Made by a program: the position numbers and the translations under genes. The notes beneath the pieces were generated by a model, which saw only the letters and a program-made list of their open reading frames with translations, was not told where the DNA came from and searched no databases. Shown piece by piece: positions 5,651 through 5,975 of a stretch of 5,975 nt of DNA. The stretch comes from Oscillospiraceae bacterium (lineage in GTDB: Bacteria; Bacillota; Clostridia; Oscillospirales; Acutalibacteraceae). Within the stretch, counting starts at the first letter, position 1. The number at the start of each line of letters is the position of its first letter. The stretch is from NCBI GenBank assembly GCA_003499325.1, contig DNIP01000098.1, forward strand, positions 1 to 5,975, read 5' to 3'.

Positions 5651-5814
5651 TTATCGGTTAACGGATAACGGAGAACGGTTAACGGTTATGGGAAAATCCT
5701 TACGGATTTTTGATTCCTAATTGATTGAATGAAACGAATAAGAATGACTTATCAATCGGGTGAGGGCGGAGCCCTCCGTTCACCGTTATCCGTTCACCGT
5801 TCATCGTTAACCGG
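5651..5814. repeat. Repeat element C: same architecture, different heptamer, opposite orientation
   Basis: The left arm (5651-5692) has six in-phase units: TTATCGG, TTAACGG, ATAACGG, AGAACGG, TTAACGG, TTATGGG. The spacer contains a hairpin (5693-5710). The core on the plus strand (5757-5777) is CGGGT followed by GAGGGC, loop GGA, and GCCCTC. Its reverse complement matches the core of element B at 18 of 21 positions, so the element is inverted relative to A and B. The right arm (5776-5810) has five units that read, reverse complemented, TTAACGA, TGAACGG, TGAACGG, ATAACGG, TGAACGG. The element spans most of the gap between the proS stop and the metA ribosome site. Confidence 0.9.
5693..5710 (-). 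other. Small hairpin with GUAA tetraloop within element C (metA leader side)
   Basis: On the minus strand AAAATCC pairs perfectly with GGATTTT around GTAA, which in RNA is a GNRA-type tetraloop. It lies about 60 bp before the metA start. No T-run directly follows on the minus strand, so it is not a standard terminator for proS. Its role is unknown. Confidence 0.6.
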
Positions 5815-5816
5815 AA

Positions 5817-5975
5817 TCAGTATTGCTTTCCCCAGTACACCATGTGCTTGGCGGGCTTGCCGCAGCAGGCGCAGACGTCGCCGAGGTTCTCTTCCTCGAA
5901 GGGGATACAGCGGGATTTTACGCCGCCGGTGACGTCCTTGATCTTATCCTCGCACGCCACATCGCCGCACCACAT
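5817..5975 (-). CDS. proS: Prolyl-tRNA synthetase, archaeal/eukaryote-type, C-terminal end only
   Basis: Charges tRNA(Pro) with proline. Only the last 52 codons lie in the window; the 5' part is beyond position 5975. The fragment reads [18 protein letters not shown], then [32 protein letters not shown] and a TGA stop. This is the zinc-binding C-terminal domain of class II ProRS of the archaeal/eukaryote-like type, with a CxxxxC pair (fragment residues 3 and 8) and a CxxC pair (35 and 38) and the characteristic C-terminal tyrosine. An ATG falls exactly at the window edge, but by homology it is an internal methionine. Identification rests on this short domain alone, yet the pattern is distinctive. 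Element C begins three bases after the stop. Confidence 0.88.
   Translation of the reverse strand: MWCGDVACEDKIKDVTGGVKSRCIPFEEENLGDVCACCGKPAKHMVYWGKQY

Noticed and set aside
5635..5816. SAM riboswitch or T-box upstream of metA
   Set aside because: No S-box or T-box conserved sequences are visible; the gap is filled by repeat element C.

Overview
The window reads as chromosomal DNA of an endospore-forming, anaerobic, fairly GC-rich member of the Clostridia, most like the Ruminococcaceae/Oscillospiraceae. The evidence is a spoIIAA-spoIIAB-sigF sporulation operon, a 56-residue clostridial 2[4Fe-4S] ferredoxin, the C-terminal zinc domain of an archaeal/eukaryote-type prolyl-tRNA synthetase, and a MetA with the acetyl-CoA-type specificity residue. 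Every convincing gene lies on the minus strand, so transcription runs from position 5975 towards position 1.

In transcription order: the 3' end of proS (5817-5975); repeat element C (5651-5814); metA (4693-5634); a short gap holding a good housekeeping-type promoter; the ferredoxin gene (4404-4574) with a strong terminator (4358-4388); repeat element B (4191-4320); a tight three-gene operon of a TrmN6/YabB-like N6-adenine methyltransferase, rsmI and folC (4167 down to 1335), closed by a terminator (1259-1299); repeat element A (1151-1257); and the spoIIA operon (1127 down to 1, sigF cut by the window edge). Coding density is high, and almost all the larger non-coding DNA is repeat element.

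The genes are housekeeping (translation, rRNA/tRNA modification, folate and methionine synthesis, electron transfer) plus the control module for forespore-specific sigma F: SpoIIAA is the anti-anti-sigma factor, SpoIIAB the anti-sigma kinase, SigF the sigma factor. Overlapping stops and starts suggest translational coupling in both multi-gene operons.

The unusual part is the intergenic DNA. Three gaps hold the same kind of element: a tandem array of 7-bp units, a GC-rich hairpin core followed by ACCCG, a variable spacer, then a second 7-bp array in inverted orientation. Cores B and C match at 18 of 21 positions, and two of the three differences form a compensated base-pair exchange. The heptamers, however, differ between elements: A and B use TGGAAAG/TTGAAAA-type units, while both arms of C use TTAACGG/TGAACGG-type units. 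A conserved core with arms that change together is the best candidate here for something undescribed. The arms also carry -35-like boxes, and element A occupies nearly all of the DNA between the folC terminator and spoIIAA.
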